A stretch of 64,000 nucleotides of DNA. Origin: Clostridium paridis (GTDB lineage: Bacteria; Bacillota; Clostridia; Clostridiales; Clostridiaceae). Made by a program: the position numbers and the translations under genes. Below, one piece after another: positions 32,251 through 42,541 of the stretch; position 1 is the stretch's first letter, and each line of letters starts with the position of its first letter. Where the stretch lies: assembly GCF_016765615.1 (NCBI RefSeq), contig NZ_JAESWA010000022.1, positions 583,542-647,541 on the forward strand, written 5' to 3'. Under the pieces are notes generated by a model that did no database searches, had not been told where the DNA came from, and saw nothing but the letters and a program-made list of their open reading frames with translations.

Positions 32251-33945
32251 CTAAATTTTAAATCCATTTACTTCTTTTAACAATCTATCCGAACTATCTT
32301 TTGTGTAATTTGTTTGCAATACAAGACTATTTGCACTTTGTACTATTTCCATTGTTTTTTCTGCTATATGAGTAGAACCCTGCGCACCATCATTTGCTGC
32401 ACTTGATATCTCATTTATAGTTTGTACAATATTTTTAATTGAATTTGTTAATTCTTCAGCTGTATTGGAAAATTCTCCAACTAAGTTTTCGATGAAAACT
32501 GCATCAGCGCTATATTGTTCTCCAGTTTCAACAAGTGTTTCATAATCCTTTAGAACACTATTATCCATAAATGTAAGCATATTGCTTGAATCTGAAGCTA
32601 AATTTTCAACTGAATCAATTACTTGTTTTGTTACCTCTTGTATTTTAGCTGCTGCTTCCTTTGAACTTTCTGCTAATTGTCTTACTTGCTCTGCAACCAC
32701 CGAGAATCCTCTTCCAGCTTCACCAGCTCTTGCAGCTTCAATAGCAGCATTTAAAGCTAATAGATTAGTTTGAGAGGCAATATTGAATATAGCATCTGAA
32801 AGCAAATTAATTTGTTCAATGGATTTGGATTTTTCAATAGAAACTTTCATACTTTCTTGAGTCTTGTCATATACTTCTTTTGCAGCTTTTTGTGAAGAAA
32901 TAGCTTTCGCTTTAAGTTCCTCTGCTCTCATTTTAATTTTAATTGCAGCGTCTTTTCCATCTTTGGATTTTTCCAGTGTATCTTCTGCTGATATTTTAAT
33001 CTTAGATGCTGTTTCGTTCATTTCAAATGCTGATGCAGCTGTTTCCTCAAGCCCAGCAGATAATTCTTCTGTAGTAGCTGAAATGCTTTCTACATCACTA
33101 TGTAACCTTTCAAGCTGATCTTTAGTATTATTTATATTATCTTCTATAACACCAGTTTCTTTTTGAACATTTTCAATAATTTCTTTTATTCCAAATTGCA
33201 TTCCTTGAACTGTCTTTCCAATAAATCCAATTTCATCCTTTCTACTAATAGCTTTCTCATTCATTGTAATGCTAAAATCTCCTGATTCAAAACTCTTAAT
33301 ATCCTTTTGTACAACTTCTAAATCTTTTGTAATATATTTAGCAATACTTATGGTAATTAAATTACCAATTAATATCATACCCAAGCTTAGTAATAAAATA
33401 TATATAGCCAATTCTTTTAATTCATTCATTGTTTTTTCATTTGATATTCCAACGAACCACATTCCAATTACTTTACCATCTTTATCTTTTATAGGAGTAT
33501 AATACGCATCAATAGGAGTTTCCCCTACATTAACCTTACCTTGATATGTCTTCCCTCCATTTATAACTTCTTCCACTACCTTATCACTTGCCTTAGTTCC
33601 AATACTTCTCTTTCCACTACCATCTGTGATATTAGTTGTAACTCTAGTATCCTTCATAAAGACAGTAGCATACATTCCTGTCTTATTTTTGATATCATCC
33701 ACAACTGAAAAGTCTTCATTAATTATAGTATCTCCCTTATAGAGCTTATCACCTTTAATACTCCAATCTCCAGGATATTTGTTACTTAGAGATATTAATC
33801 CCATACTTGAAGTCGCATTTAATTCCTCTACCATTTTAGTATTTAAGATATTAGTCACCTTAAAATACATTACAGTTCCTAATGAGATTGAAAATACTAA
33901 AAGTACCAAAGAAATAATTAAAGATATTTTCCATTTAAGTTTCAT
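32251..33945 (-). CDS. Methyl-accepting chemotaxis protein with an extracellular single Cache domain
   Basis: 564 residues. Membrane helices are at about 6-28 and 180-202. Between them is a single-Cache-type sensor ([18 protein letters not shown] near its end). A HAMP domain, the long methylation helices and the conserved signalling tip ([20 protein letters not shown], then [15 protein letters not shown] near 420) follow. It senses small molecules outside the cell and controls CheA. The start is ATG after AAGGGGG. It lies 29 bp upstream of the c-di-GMP receptor, so the two may be co-expressed. Confidence 0.93.
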   Translation of the reverse strand: MKLKWKISLIISLVLLVFSISLGTVMYFKVTNILNTKMVEELNATSSMGLISLSNKYPGDWSIKGDKLYKGDTIINEDFSVVDDIKNKTGMYATVFMKDTRVTTNITDGSGKRSIGTKASDKVVEEVINGGKTYQGKVNVGETPIDAYYTPIKDKDGKVIGMWFVGISNEKTMNELKELAIYILLLSLGMILIGNLITISIAKYITKDLEVVQKDIKSFESGDFSITMNEKAISRKDEIGFIGKTVQGMQFGIKEIIENVQKETGVIEDNINNTKDQLERLHSDVESISATTEELSAGLEETAASAFEMNETASKIKISAEDTLEKSKDGKDAAIKIKMRAEELKAKAISSQKAAKEVYDKTQESMKVSIEKSKSIEQINLLSDAIFNIASQTNLLALNAAIEAARAGEAGRGFSVVAEQVRQLAESSKEAAAKIQEVTKQVIDSVENLASDSSNMLTFMDNSVLKDYETLVETGEQYSADAVFIENLVGEFSNTAEELTNSIKNIVQTINEISSAANDGAQGSTHIAEKTMEIVQSANSLVLQTNYTKDSSDRLLKEVNGFKI

Positions 33946-34136
33946 AACACTATCCCCCTTGATTTACATCTATTCCAAACGACTACTCGTTCGCTAGCAT
34001 AATTTAGTCTTAATGTTTTTTTTTCCAATTATGTAATTTATATTATTATTATCGTATGTTTATCTGCATTTCTTTATTGTTTCTTCTTCATTTTTCTTCT
34101 TTTTTCGTCATAATTCTTCTTAGCTATATTTTCCCA

Positions 34137-34176
34137 TAAAAAAGACAGGGATTCCCATATAAAGAGAAATCTCTGT
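34137..34176 (-). terminator. Terminator downstream of gpmA
   Basis: On the minus strand a 9-bp stem (34168-34176 with 34145-34153) is followed by a T-run (34137-34143). It lies about 100 bp after the gpmA stop. The rest of 33946-34276 contains only AT-rich DNA and the upstream region of the chemotaxis gene. Confidence 0.6.
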
Positions 34177-34276
34177 TATAATTAAATAAAGTTAATAAAT
34201 ACAAGTCAGTATTAATAGAATGACTTTTCCCATATATTTCTATTTTTTTAACTGCTTATCTTCTTGCATTGTAGCA

Positions 34277-35053
34277 TTATACTCTTATAGAACTAGCTAC
34301 CTCTTCTTTTGCAGCTTCTCCTTGTTTTTGAACTGCTTCTTCTGCTTTTCTAATTTCCTCAGGATCTCCTAGGTAATAGTGCCTTATTGGTTTTAATTCA
34401 TCATCAAGTTCATAAACCAATGGAGTTCCTGTTGGAATATTTAAATTAGTAACCTCTTCATTTGATAAGTTGTCCAAATATTTAACTAATGCCCTAAGAC
34501 TATTTCCATGAGCTGCTATTATTATATTTTTGCCACTTTTAACTTCTGGTGATATAACTTCATTCCAATATGGTATAACCCTTTTAATAGTATCATTTAA
34601 GTTTTCTGTAAGTGGTAGTTCCTCTTCTTTTAACTCACTATACTTTCTTTCATTTCCAGGGTATCTTTCATCACTTTTTGATAAGGCAGGTGGATATACT
34701 TCTGAGTCTCTCCTCCACTTATGAACCTGTTCATCTCCATATTTCAATGCAGTTTCTGCCTTGTTAAGTCCTTGAAGTGCACCATAGTGTCTCTCATTAA
34801 GTCTCCAAGATCTTTCTACAGGAATCCATAATAAATCTAATTCATCTAATACATACCACAAAGTTTTAATTGACCTTTTAAGCACTGAAGAAAATCCCTT
34901 ATCAAAACTATAACCCTCTTTTCTAAGTATTTCTCCTGCCCTTTTAGCTTCTTCAACACCTTTGTCGGAAAGCTCTACATCTGACCAACCTGTAAACCTA
35001 TTTTCTTTATTCCATACACTTTCTCCATGTCTTAATAAAACAACTTTTTTCAT
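34277..35053 (-). CDS. gpmA: 2,3-bisphosphoglycerate-dependent phosphoglycerate mutase
   Basis: 258 residues, close to the usual 250. The catalytic histidine is in [10 protein letters not shown]. The substrate-binding [27 protein letters not shown] and [14 protein letters not shown] blocks are intact. It interconverts 3- and 2-phosphoglycerate in glycolysis in the cytosol. The final 20 residues (Gln/Glu/Ala-rich) are an extension. A single gene with its own ribosome binding site (AGGGAGG). Confidence 0.97.
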   Translation of the reverse strand: MKKVVLLRHGESVWNKENRFTGWSDVELSDKGVEEAKRAGEILRKEGYSFDKGFSSVLKRSIKTLWYVLDELDLLWIPVERSWRLNERHYGALQGLNKAETALKYGDEQVHKWRRDSEVYPPALSKSDERYPGNERKYSELKEEELPLTENLNDTIKRVIPYWNEVISPEVKSGKNIIIAAHGNSLRALVKYLDNLSNEEVTNLNIPTGTPLVYELDDELKPIRHYYLGDPEEIRKAEEAVQKQGEAAKEEVASSIRV

Positions 35054-35248
35054 AATATTCCCTCCTATCCTCCATAATATATATTTAATCTTTATTAATA
35101 ACTATTACTATATAATAATTATACATCAAATATTATTATATTTAACCCCCTATATTATCCAAAAACACCTAAATAACATAATTTAAACCATTACTTATCC
35201 ATTTCATTTCATTTTTCTAAGTTTATTGCCCCTTTATACAAAATATAA

Positions 35249-35280
35249 AAGCCACTAAAGAATCGTTACTCTAGTGGCTT
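35249..35280 (-). terminator. Terminator of the glycyl radical enzyme operon
   Basis: On the minus strand AAGCCACTA (reading 35280-35272) pairs with TAGTGGCTT (35257-35249) and is followed by TTATATTTT. It starts 9 bp after the stop at 35290. Confidence 0.75.
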
Positions 35281-35289
35281 CTATGACTT

Positions 35290-37695
35290 TTAAAATCTTT
35301 GTTCTGTTCTACTTATAATATCTTCTTGTGTAGTAGGATCTAGTGTTACAAATTGCGCACAATATCCTGCAACTCTAACTATTATATCTCTATATTCTTC
35401 TGGATTTTTCTGTGCATTTCTTAAGGTTTCTGTAGACATAATATTAAATTGAATGTGCCAACCCTTAACTGCAATAAAACTCTTAATAAACATTACAAAC
35501 TTCTCAAATCCAATATCATTATTAACTAGATTTGGAGTAAATCTAACATTTAATAATTGACCACCTGTCATAAGAATATTAGGAAGTTTTGATACTGTAT
35601 TTAAAACTGATGTCGGCCCCTTAGTATCTGTTCCTTGTACAGGCGAACATCCTTCTGCTGCTGGTGTCCATGCTTTTCTTCCATCAGGAGTTGCTCCTGT
35701 TACACACCCCATTGGTACATTAGAAGATATTCCAGATGTAGATAAACCATAATTCCCACCTATTGGACCTTTGCCATACCTTGTATTATTATATTTTGAA
35801 ATCTCTTTTATATAGGTTTCATATACGTCCACAGCTATGCTATCAACATACTCATTATCATTTCCGTATTTAGGAGCTCCCTCTAATACTTTTCTTATTC
35901 TTTCCCCGTTAATTCCTTCAAAGTTGCTATCTAAAGCATCTTTTATTTCCTCTAGGGTAAATACCTTATCTTCATATACAAATTTCTTAAGAGCCGCAAA
36001 ACTATTAGCTGCATTTGCTAGTCCAACTTGAAGCCCTGAAATTATATCATATAAAGCTCCCCCTTCTTTTATTGTTTTACATCTTTCAATGCAATTATCA
36101 ATTAGTGAAGAGCAAAATATATCAGGATAATCTAATAGATTTACATCTGCAACTTTATCTGAAACTACTGATAGTTTTGTATAATATTCTATATTCTTCT
36201 CCCATGCTTCCCATAGGTCTTTATATTCTTTAAAATCCTTTAATGAACCATTTCCTGAATTAAGAATATATCCAGTTCTTTTATCAAATCCATCATTTAG
36301 TGTAAGTTCAAAGGCTTTAATAAAATTAAGGAATGTCATTCCTGTACATCTATACCCCCATTTTCCAGGAACTGCTACCTCAACACAACCTACCATAGTA
36401 TAATTGTAGGCATCTTTGTAATAAACCCCTTTGTTTAGAAGAGCAGGGATGATTATGTCATCATTATGAAGTGCAGGCATTCCAAAACCTGTAGATATAA
36501 CTTCAGCACATTCTCTTAAAAACCTTTCTGATGTATTCGCATGAACCCTTGCTGAAAGGTTTGGTTGAGTTAGTTTTGCCTCTCCAACACTTTCTAAAAT
36601 CAAAAAGCTCAATTCATTTACTGCATCAGTGAAGTCAGAATTAGTTCCTCCAATTGTAACATTTTGATAAGTCGGATATCCTGCTCCATAACCAGAGTGA
36701 GAAGTTGATCTTATCTTAAGAATTGAATATAGTTTAATCCATAAGCATTGTAATAGCTCTTTAGCATATTCTCTATCAATTATTCCTTCTTTAATATCCT
36801 TCATATAGTATGAGTTTAGGTATTGATCTACTCTTCCAAGTGACGCAGAGTGTCCATTGCTTTCTATCTGTATAACTAAATGAATAAACCAAATCATTTG
36901 AAGTGCTTCTTCAAAACTTTCTGGAGCATCTCCTGGTACCTTCTTACATATTTCTGATATTTTAATTAATTCTTTTTTTCTTTTTTCATCAGTTTCTTTT
37001 TCACTTAAATCATATGCAAGCCTTGAATATCTTTCTCCAAATTCTATAATGCTTTTATTAATTATTATTATAGATTCTAGAAAAGCTATTTCCCTTAGAG
37101 CATCATCATCACTTATATCTATTTTTTCAAATCTTTCTTCTGCTTCTTTTATAATGCCTTTTAATCCTATTCTTAAAGCTTTTTCAAAATCAGGTACTAT
37201 ATGCCCATCACCAGAAGTCATATTACCTTCTCCATGTATAACTTTAATTTCAGAAGCTTTCTTAACCTCCTCAGGAATTACTGCCATACACTTGTCTTTT
37301 AAGGTCTTTCCTTTCCAATAACCTATGATTTCTTTTAGTTCTTCTATATGTTCCTCTGGAAGATAAAAGTTATCTCCATCTCTCTTATTGAAATTTCCTT
37401 TATCATTAAGTTCAGTTTCCATCCAATCTACTGCATACTCTGGAAAAATTGGTGCTGTTCTTTCCTCTGAGGCTTGGTTACCTACTATAAGTTCCCCTTC
37501 TTTAATATAAATGCTCATATTCCTTAAGATTTTTTCTACTGCTTTAGCCCTTTTAATGTATATTGGCTGAGCTTCATTTTCTTTATAAGCTTCAGTAATA
37601 TATCTTGCACGTTCGATGCACACCATTGGAGTTTGGGATAAAACAGATTCCCTTAACTTTTTAATTCTTTCACTTTTAATTTGAAAACTTTTCAT
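35290..37695 (-). CDS. Glycyl radical enzyme of the PFL2/dehydratase-like group, substrate unassigned
   Basis: 801 residues. The glycyl radical site is RVAGYCAQF near residue 775. The active-site Cys-Glu pair is in MVGCVEVAVPGKWGY near 432. The GCVE motif groups it with dehydratases and decarboxylases (glycerol dehydratase, choline lyase, hydroxyproline dehydratase type), not with true pyruvate formate-lyase, whose site is Cys-Cys. I cannot fix the substrate from the sequence. It follows its activase by 4 bp. A DeoR-type regulator is divergent, which fits control by a sugar- or polyol-derived signal. It is oxygen-sensitive by nature. Confidence 0.92.
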   Translation of the reverse strand: MKSFQIKSERIKKLRESVLSQTPMVCIERARYITEAYKENEAQPIYIKRAKAVEKILRNMSIYIKEGELIVGNQASEERTAPIFPEYAVDWMETELNDKGNFNKRDGDNFYLPEEHIEELKEIIGYWKGKTLKDKCMAVIPEEVKKASEIKVIHGEGNMTSGDGHIVPDFEKALRIGLKGIIKEAEERFEKIDISDDDALREIAFLESIIIINKSIIEFGERYSRLAYDLSEKETDEKRKKELIKISEICKKVPGDAPESFEEALQMIWFIHLVIQIESNGHSASLGRVDQYLNSYYMKDIKEGIIDREYAKELLQCLWIKLYSILKIRSTSHSGYGAGYPTYQNVTIGGTNSDFTDAVNELSFLILESVGEAKLTQPNLSARVHANTSERFLRECAEVISTGFGMPALHNDDIIIPALLNKGVYYKDAYNYTMVGCVEVAVPGKWGYRCTGMTFLNFIKAFELTLNDGFDKRTGYILNSGNGSLKDFKEYKDLWEAWEKNIEYYTKLSVVSDKVADVNLLDYPDIFCSSLIDNCIERCKTIKEGGALYDIISGLQVGLANAANSFAALKKFVYEDKVFTLEEIKDALDSNFEGINGERIRKVLEGAPKYGNDNEYVDSIAVDVYETYIKEISKYNNTRYGKGPIGGNYGLSTSGISSNVPMGCVTGATPDGRKAWTPAAEGCSPVQGTDTKGPTSVLNTVSKLPNILMTGGQLLNVRFTPNLVNNDIGFEKFVMFIKSFIAVKGWHIQFNIMSTETLRNAQKNPEEYRDIIVRVAGYCAQFVTLDPTTQEDIISRTEQRF

Positions 37696-37699
37696 TTTT

Positions 37700-38599
37700 C
37701 TATCCCCCTATAATACATTTTATATTTTCTTCTTCAACCATAGCTTTTAAAGTTTCTATATATCCTAAATCTCTTTTATCTAAATCTTTTAGCTTATATT
37801 CCTTTTGCAATCTCTTATATTTGTCCATACCTAATGTGTGATAAGGAAGAATATGAATTTCATTAATATTATTTTCCTTAGCTATTTTAATAGTTTTACT
37901 TATATTTTCTTTATCATCATTCAATCCTGGGATTAATGGAATTCTTATAATGATTTGTTTATTTAATCTTGAAAGTTCTTTAAGATTATTTAGTATAACT
38001 TCATTAGGTACTCCTGTTAACTCTTTATGACTTTGTGAGTTAGTATGCTTTATATCAAACAAAAAAGTATCTGTAACCTTGCTTAGCTCTTTTAACTTTT
38101 CAATTTCTCCGTATCCAGAAGTCTCAACAGCCGTACTTATATAATTTTCTTTGCACATAGTAAGCAATTCTATAACAAAATCAGCATTCATCAGTACTTC
38201 TCCACCAGATACAGTTACTCCCCCTAAAGATTGTCTATAAAAAATTTCGTCTTTGTAAACCTCTTCAAAAACTTCCTGAGCTGTCATGTTTTCTGCTACA
38301 AATTTCAAGGATGAGGTCGGACAAGATTTAATGCATTCCCCACAAGTTGTACACTTTTTATGATCTATTTTTAACTTCCCATCTACTAGGATTAATGCTT
38401 CATCTTCACAGCTTAATATGCATCTTCCGCATGAAATGCAATCAACATCAGAATAATACAATTGATTCTTACCTCTTTGAGTTTCAGGATTGCTACACCA
38501 AAGACACCTTAATGGACAACCCTTTAAAAAGACAACTGTTCTAATTCCTGGACCATCGTGAATGGCATAATGTTCAATGTCACAAATTAATGCTTCCAT
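37700..38599 (-). CDS. Glycyl radical enzyme activating enzyme (radical SAM with two extra 4Fe-4S clusters)
   Basis: 299 residues from ATG 38599, with AAAGGGTG upstream; a longer reading from 38617 has no ribosome binding site. The radical SAM motif is GCPLRCLWCSNPE. Two ferredoxin-like inserts follow (CISCGRCILSCEDE and CTTCGECIKSCPTS), as in activases of the non-PFL glycyl radical enzymes. The GGVTVSGGEVLMN and DIKHTNSQSH segments belong to the TIM barrel. It generates the glycyl radical on the partner encoded next. Confidence 0.93.
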   Translation of the reverse strand: MEALICDIEHYAIHDGPGIRTVVFLKGCPLRCLWCSNPETQRGKNQLYYSDVDCISCGRCILSCEDEALILVDGKLKIDHKKCTTCGECIKSCPTSSLKFVAENMTAQEVFEEVYKDEIFYRQSLGGVTVSGGEVLMNADFVIELLTMCKENYISTAVETSGYGEIEKLKELSKVTDTFLFDIKHTNSQSHKELTGVPNEVILNNLKELSRLNKQIIIRIPLIPGLNDDKENISKTIKIAKENNINEIHILPYHTLGMDKYKRLQKEYKLKDLDKRDLGYIETLKAMVEEENIKCIIGG

Positions 38600-38620
38600 T
38601 CTCTCGCACCCTTTCATAAA

Positions 38621-38778
38621 TTATCATTTATTATCATTTATTATTAATTAATATCATTTTACTCTTTAAATATTATCAAGTCAATATATTGTTTATAGAC
38701 TTTATTTATAATAATCTTTATTTTTTATTTTTTTTAATATACAATAAATGTATTATCAAAATTTATCATTTATTATCA
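38621..38778. promoter_or_regulatory. Divergent control region with TTATCATTTATTATCA operators
   Basis: The 195-bp gap between the activase and the DeoR-type regulator contains two exact copies of TTATCATTTATTATCA, at 38621-38636 and 38763-38778. Each is close to one of the divergent genes. TATTATCA copies also occur near 38671 and 38751. Such repeats are the likely binding sites of the adjacent regulator. Confidence 0.6.
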
Positions 38779-38794
38779 CTCAAGGAGGCATTAA

Positions 38795-39556
38795 ATGTTT
38801 GCAGAAGAGAGATTAAACGCAATTCTTAGTATATTAGAGGAACAAGGAAAGGTGTATGTTAAAGATTTAAGTGTAAGATTTAACATGTCCGAACCTATGA
38901 TAAGAAAGGATCTTCAGAGACTTGAGAAAGAAGGAAAATTAAAAAGAACCTATGGCGGAGCCATATTAGAAAGAAAAAAAGCTGAAAGCACTAGTATCGA
39001 AACTAGGCTTGTTAGAAATACAGATAAAAAGCACATTATAGCTAAAAAAGCTCTTAATGAAATTAATGATTTGGATATGATTTTTCTAGATATATCAAGC
39101 ATTAATTATTTGATAGCAAAATTAATTGCAGAAGAAAATAAAAGAATTACTGTAGTAACAAACATGGTAGAGATTTCGACTCTTTTTAATGAAAATACAA
39201 ACACTGAATTAATTTGCATAGGGGGAAGATATAACAAACATCTTGGTGGAGTTGTTGGTTCTGCTGCCTCATTAGATATTTCAAGATATAGAGTAGATAA
39301 AGCTTTTATAGGTAGCTGTGGAGTTAATGTACTTGATAATAGCATAAGTAACTTTGATTTGGAGGAAGGGAACACTAAAAAAGCTATAATTAAAGCTTCA
39401 AAAGAAACCTTTATAGTCATGGAAAATACTAAGTTTATTTTTGACGGCTCCTATAGATTTGCTATTTTAGATGATATCAATAATATCATTACAGATGAGC
39501 TCCCTGATATGAAAATTTTAGATGTTTTAGAGTCTAAGGATATTAGAGTAATTTAA
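38795..39556 (+). CDS. DeoR/GlpR-family transcriptional regulator
   Basis: 253 residues. The N-terminal winged helix (residues 1-57) has VKDLSVRFNMSEPMIRKDL and the TYGGAIL end typical of DeoR proteins. The C-terminal sugar-phosphate-sensing domain has GGRYNKHLGGVVG and FIGSCGVN. It probably represses the divergent glycyl radical operon until a phosphorylated metabolite binds. ATG follows CAAGGAGG. TTATCATTTATTATCA lies immediately upstream, so it may also control itself. Confidence 0.9.
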   Translation: MFAEERLNAILSILEEQGKVYVKDLSVRFNMSEPMIRKDLQRLEKEGKLKRTYGGAILERKKAESTSIETRLVRNTDKKHIIAKKALNEINDLDMIFLDISSINYLIAKLIAEENKRITVVTNMVEISTLFNENTNTELICIGGRYNKHLGGVVGSAASLDISRYRVDKAFIGSCGVNVLDNSISNFDLEEGNTKKAIIKASKETFIVMENTKFIFDGSYRFAILDDINNIITDELPDMKILDVLESKDIRVI

Positions 39557-39601
39557 ACTTTATTCTAAATGAATGACTATATTTTAATATAGTGTCGAAA
39601 A

Positions 39602-39637
39602 ATAGCCTTAAAATTTCAGGTGAAATTTTAAGGCTAT
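39602..39637. terminator. Bidirectional hairpin between the DeoR gene and the NIF3-like gene
   Basis: A perfect 16-bp stem ATAGCCTTAAAATTTC / GAAATTTTAAGGCTAT with a 4-nt loop. On the minus strand it is followed by TTTTC; on the plus strand by AATTC. Confidence 0.75.
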
Positions 39638-39675
39638 AATTCTAAACATAAGAAATCTTCGAAGTATTTAACTTT

Positions 39676-40008
39676 CTATTCAAACAATTCATTTACTATT
39701 GGAATGATATTTACTAATGGTTCTTCATAAGGATGAATTTCGCTGATAACCTTAATTGCATTCTTAACATATTCCCTTTTACATCTTATCTCTATCTTAC
39801 ATTCCGTACCTTCGCATACCTTACCTACCTCACCATTAAAGGGATTAGAACCTTCTAAAGGTCTCCAGTAACCTCTAACATTTGTTATTGAAACAACATT
39901 ATCATAATCTCCAATCTTACATGCATTAACTTTATTAAGTTCATCTCGTAATTTTATTGTATATTCTTCTGGAACGTATATTTCGATTTTTACTTCTTTA
40001 AATTCCAC
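39676..40008 (-). CDS. Stand-alone NIF3-insert/CutA-like domain protein
   Basis: 110 residues. The ferredoxin-like beta-alpha fold and the ISEIHPYEEP motif correspond to the domain inserted in the middle of YqfO/NIF3 proteins, here as an independent protein. Function unknown; related CutA folds bind metals or nucleotides. The start is GTG 40008 after GGAGGATG. It is a single gene between two terminators. Confidence 0.75.
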   Translation of the reverse strand: MEFKEVKIEIYVPEEYTIKLRDELNKVNACKIGDYDNVVSITNVRGYWRPLEGSNPFNGEVGKVCEGTECKIEIRCKREYVKNAIKVISEIHPYEEPLVNIIPIVNELFE

Positions 40009-40135
40009 ACTACATCCTCCCTAGCAGCTTCTATTATATTTACCATATTTGTTTCTACTTTAAATATTATCACTGACTGGAAACTTAGTCCATATCACAT
40101 CAACATAGCTATTTAGCCGTGGTAAAAATGGCCAT

Positions 40136-40175
40136 AAAAAAAGAGAAGTGAATATTAATTCACTTCTCTTTTTTT
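40136..40175. terminator. Terminator after tRNA-Leu
   Basis: A perfect stem (AAAAAAAGAGAAGTGAAT and its complement, 4-nt loop) with A- and T-runs on either side. It begins right at the 3' end of the tRNA and works in both directions. Confidence 0.85.
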
Positions 40176-40259
40176 GGTGCTGATGGAGGGACTCGAACCC
40201 TCACGATTTGTGGTCGGTGGATTTTGAGTCCACTGCGTCTGCCATTCCGCCACATCAGC
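40175..40259 (-). tRNA. tRNA-Leu (anticodon CAA)
   Basis: 85 nt including an encoded CCA. The 7-bp acceptor stem is GCTGATG/CATCAGC with discriminator A. The D-arm is GCGGAATGGCAGACGC, the anticodon loop CTCAAAA, and a long variable arm is typical of Leu. The T-loop is GGTTCGAACC. Anticodon CAA reads UUG. Confidence 0.96.
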
Positions 40260-40335
40260 AAGGCACTTAAATATATTATCACATCTTTTATATTAATGCA
40301 ATATGTACTTATGATTTCATGTTAAAATATAGAAA

Positions 40336-40368
40336 GAGGATATCTTAAAGTTATTTTAAGACATCCTC
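40336..40368 (-). terminator. Terminator of the SPFH gene
   Basis: On the minus strand a 14-bp stem (40355-40368 with 40336-40349, one mismatch) is followed by TTTCTATATTTT. It is 6 bp after the stop at 40375. Confidence 0.7.
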
Positions 40369-40374
40369 ATCTTA

Positions 40375-42477
40375 TTATTCTTTAATATCTTTAGTTGTTA
40401 TAGTTTGCTCACTTTCTTCTCTAACTTCTTTACTTTCCTTTTTGTCTTTGTCCTTTGAGTTTATAGTTTCAATAATGGATTTCTTAATTTCTTCCACTAC
40501 AATATTGTGGTTTTCATTAGGCTTATATTCAACGCCAATTTCTTTGCTTAGCAATACAGTTAGCAAGCTTTGAACTGCATCTACATGTCCATTTTCCGCA
40601 CTATTTCCCATAGTAATAACATTCTTAGGAACTATATCAATTCCTGATGTAGCTATTGCTTTTGTGAATTTATCCATTACATCTTGAGTAACTTGATATT
40701 GTGGTCCACCGTATGCTCTAACCTGCTCTTCAATAGCTATAGCTTTACCTATACCTACCCTAGCTTCAAGTTCTGCTTGAGCTTCAGCTTCAAATTTAGT
40801 TTTATTAGCATTTGCCATAGCTATAGTTTCTATTTTCTTAGCTTCTTGAATAGATCTCTCAAGTTCAGCTTTACCTTGGTTAGCTTGGATTTCAATATTA
40901 ATTAAAGATTCTGTTTTCATGGTTTGTTGTTTAGCTACAGCTTCTGCTTCCCTTAAGGTTTTTTCCATATCTGCTGCATCTTTCTGACTCTTATAGGTTT
41001 CTATTTTTTCTCTAGCTATTTGTCTATCCCTAAGCTGAGTGAGCATATCTTCTATACGAGGATCCTTTTCTCCTGAAGGAGTCCCTACTAATACCTCTTC
41101 AAGTTCAAGATTATATTTCTCGAATTTTTCTTTCATAGCCTCAGTTGCAAGTAACTGTATTTCTGTTCTATTTTGAACTAGCTCAATTAAGGTCTTAGTC
41201 TGTCCGATATTTTTAAAATAAGTTCCTATTAGCGGATCTAGAGTCTGCTCAACAAGCATCTTAATATCACCAAATCTTTGAATTACTAGTGGAGCTTTCT
41301 TATAGTCTATATGAACTACAACAGATAGTGGTAATAATGGTTCAAAGGCATCCTTAGTTATTAAGCTTACTTCCTTTAAATTACTATCATATTGTAATTT
41401 ACCATTCTCCTTGCTATTCCATTTTAATATAAAGTTTGTAGTTGGAACTGGAAATACCTTGATTGCATATGGATTCAAAGCATATTTACCTGCCATTAAT
41501 GGTTCTTTCCATACACCTCTTTCACTGCTTGCAACCAATTCTCCATGAGTGTAGGTTATATCAGACTGATCTTTTCCTTTTGCACCTGTAAAAGAGTTAA
41601 CTACTCCAACATATCCTACATCAATTATTGTCTTTTTAACCAATTCTACTGATGCAAACAGTCTATTTATATAATACTTACCATCAGTAATTACTTGTAA
41701 TTGTCTACCTCTGTATCCTCCAGCTACTAAGAACTTCTCAATATCCTGAAAATTATTATGATAGGTCTCTTTTATATTTTTGTCATTCCCTACAACTGGA
41801 GCTATAATATCACCTTCTGGTAACGATGGACCATCTTTTGTTGTAACAACCCCTACTAGATCACTTTCACCTTCAATAACTATTGGTCTAAATCCATTAG
41901 CATATGGATTAGGATTACTCTTATTCCATATATCATTTGCCATTCCCATAACTGATGCTTTATCATCATTTCCAATAGGCAAATAATATATCTGATTTTC
42001 AGTAATAATTATAAATTGTGCTGTATTAAAAGCATAAGTACCTTCTCTTAGTATTCCTCTTTGAGGCCCTTTTTGCCCACCATTTTCTAAGAATGCTCTA
42101 ACACTTTGAAAATTATTGCATGAATCTATTATTTTTCCTAGTGATTGAGATGGCTTTAATGCTTCTCCATCACGAGCAAATACATATCCAATTTGTCCTT
42201 GAGGAATAGTAATAAGCTTCTGTCTATGAATTTTGTATTTAAATACTGATCTTAGATGAATTCCTGGTTTTAATAGATCTGGTTGATACCCAGCCTCTCC
42301 ATTAAGAGAAATAACCGAATTATTATCCTTCTGTCCCTTTTTTCTACCAAGCCAAATTTCTACTACACCTACTTCATCACTTTTGATTATTGTAAGCCCT
42401 AATACTCTAAATATTAAAAACCACAATAAGAAAATACCTACAAGACATCCAACTACCCAAAAAATTATCTCTGTCAT
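40375..42477 (-). CDS. Large SPFH/Band 7 (flotillin-like) membrane scaffold protein
   Basis: 700 residues. One N-terminal membrane helix (about 4-26) is followed by a roughly 330-residue region with two similar segments containing LENGGQKGPQRGILREGTYA and VAGGYRGRQLQVITDGKYYI. Next come the SPFH domain (about 360-470) and an Ala/Glu/Lys-rich coiled coil (about 470-600). The charged C-terminus ends in TTKDIKE. SPFH proteins form membrane-attached cages that organise microdomains. This one is longer than flotillin (about 500) because of the front region. Confidence 0.85.
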   Translation of the reverse strand: MTEIIFWVVGCLVGIFLLWFLIFRVLGLTIIKSDEVGVVEIWLGRKKGQKDNNSVISLNGEAGYQPDLLKPGIHLRSVFKYKIHRQKLITIPQGQIGYVFARDGEALKPSQSLGKIIDSCNNFQSVRAFLENGGQKGPQRGILREGTYAFNTAQFIIITENQIYYLPIGNDDKASVMGMANDIWNKSNPNPYANGFRPIVIEGESDLVGVVTTKDGPSLPEGDIIAPVVGNDKNIKETYHNNFQDIEKFLVAGGYRGRQLQVITDGKYYINRLFASVELVKKTIIDVGYVGVVNSFTGAKGKDQSDITYTHGELVASSERGVWKEPLMAGKYALNPYAIKVFPVPTTNFILKWNSKENGKLQYDSNLKEVSLITKDAFEPLLPLSVVVHIDYKKAPLVIQRFGDIKMLVEQTLDPLIGTYFKNIGQTKTLIELVQNRTEIQLLATEAMKEKFEKYNLELEEVLVGTPSGEKDPRIEDMLTQLRDRQIAREKIETYKSQKDAADMEKTLREAEAVAKQQTMKTESLINIEIQANQGKAELERSIQEAKKIETIAMANANKTKFEAEAQAELEARVGIGKAIAIEEQVRAYGGPQYQVTQDVMDKFTKAIATSGIDIVPKNVITMGNSAENGHVDAVQSLLTVLLSKEIGVEYKPNENHNIVVEEIKKSIIETINSKDKDKKESKEVREESEQTITTKDIKE

Positions 42478-42541
42478 TTATTCTCCCCCCTTAGTTAATA
42501 TACTTATTATATCATCATTGTATAATTTTTCTATTTACAAA

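Noticed and set aside
39106-39420. 104-codon open frame on the minus strand
   Set aside because: Antisense shadow of the DeoR-type regulator; no start signal.
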